The notes under the pieces are model-generated. The model ran no database searches and was not told the DNA's origin. It was given only the letters and a program-made list of their open reading frames with translations. Positions 41,738-41,885 of a DNA stretch of 41,885 bases are shown one piece after another. This stretch comes from Lachnospiraceae bacterium. Its GTDB lineage: Bacteria > Bacillota > Clostridia > Lachnospirales > Lachnospiraceae. The DNA is taken from positions 1 through 41,885 of the forward strand of contig JAAWOU010000029.1 in the NCBI GenBank assembly GCA_022799755.1, in the 5' to 3' direction. The position numbers and the translations under genes are program-made. Position 1 is the stretch's first letter. Every line of letters begins with the position of its first letter.

Positions 41738-41885
41738 ATGAACGGAAATAGATTCGGAAAGAAGGTGTCTGATTTGGAGCAAAAGGGCGATGGAGAAAAC
41801 CTGAAAGATTTAGAGATGGCAAAGAAAAGAGACCATAAAATTATGATTACAGATGAAGCCATCAAAAAGGTGCCAAGGATAGCAT
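41738..41885 (+). CDS. Partial unknown gene running off the window
   Basis: A frame from ATG 41738 (TTAAGG upstream) stays open to the window edge: MNGNRFGKKVSDLEQKGDGE, then NLKDLEMAKKRDHKIMITDE. It is charged and helical with no recognisable domain in the 49 visible residues. It starts 34 bp after the DUF2971 gene and may be co-transcribed with it. Confidence 0.45.
   Translation, partial: MNGNRFGKKVSDLEQKGDGENLKDLEMAKKRDHKIMITDEAIKKVPRIA

Overview
The window looks like a chromosomal segment of a spore-forming, GC-rich Lachnospiraceae-type member of the Clostridia. The evidence is the spoIIA/sigF cluster and spoVA genes, two T-box leaders controlling aminoacyl-tRNA synthetases, strong AGGAGG-type ribosome binding sites, sigma-A promoters and an alkyltransferase-like MGMT protein. 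Genus-level placement is not possible from the sequence alone. No rRNA, tRNA or CRISPR array was seen.

Layout. 0.4-9.1 kb: a zinc-ribbon protein followed by a decayed effector-domain relic, a split chromate transporter pair, an alkyltransferase-like protein, T-box plus thrS lacking the TGS domain, a leftward operon (WYL regulator, DUF3795 protein, AlkZ-like winged-helix protein), then a TIM-barrel isomerase/epimerase and a GNAT acetyltransferase. 9.1-14.9 kb: two large membrane proteins (acyltransferase 3; GT-C-like) separated by a 23-bp tandem repeat, an XRE regulator with a membrane tail, and asnA. 15.3-16.6 kb: a graveyard of five gene fragments (XRE, GNAT, NUDIX, cupin and an accessory-element protein). 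16.6-22.3 kb: a DNA-repair block. A radical SAM protein and its DUF4130 partner stand behind a promoter carrying a consensus LexA box, followed by an HPr-like protein and a nuclease-helicase of the XPD/DinG type. 22.3-25.1 kb: a DnaA-box cluster, then PadR, DUF1700 and DUF4097 genes under a promoter covered by a perfect 17-bp inverted repeat. 25.3-32.8 kb: a YdcF protein, T-box plus valS, folC, a 53-residue protein and a zinc-ribbon TPR membrane protein. 32.8-37.9 kb: spoIIAA-spoIIAB-sigF, a membrane-anchored GH25 lysozyme, and a spoVAB-spoVAA-spoVAC operon behind a match to the forespore sigma-G promoter. 37.9-41.9 kb: AT-richer accessory DNA with small unknown genes, a gutted hsdM, an IS200/IS605 transposase relic, a methylase-like tail, a ferritin-like gene and a DUF2971 gene.

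How the genes work together. The clearest functional units are the SOS-box-linked radical SAM/DUF4130 pair (predicted DNA repair or modification, enzymology unknown), the self-contained PadR-DUF1700-DUF4097 envelope-signalling operon, and the forespore programme. In that programme spoIIA makes and controls sigma-F, and the spoVA genes carry the later sigma-G signature. The unit most likely to reward further study is the SOS-linked repair operon. The inverted-repeat PadR operator and the DnaA-box cluster come next.
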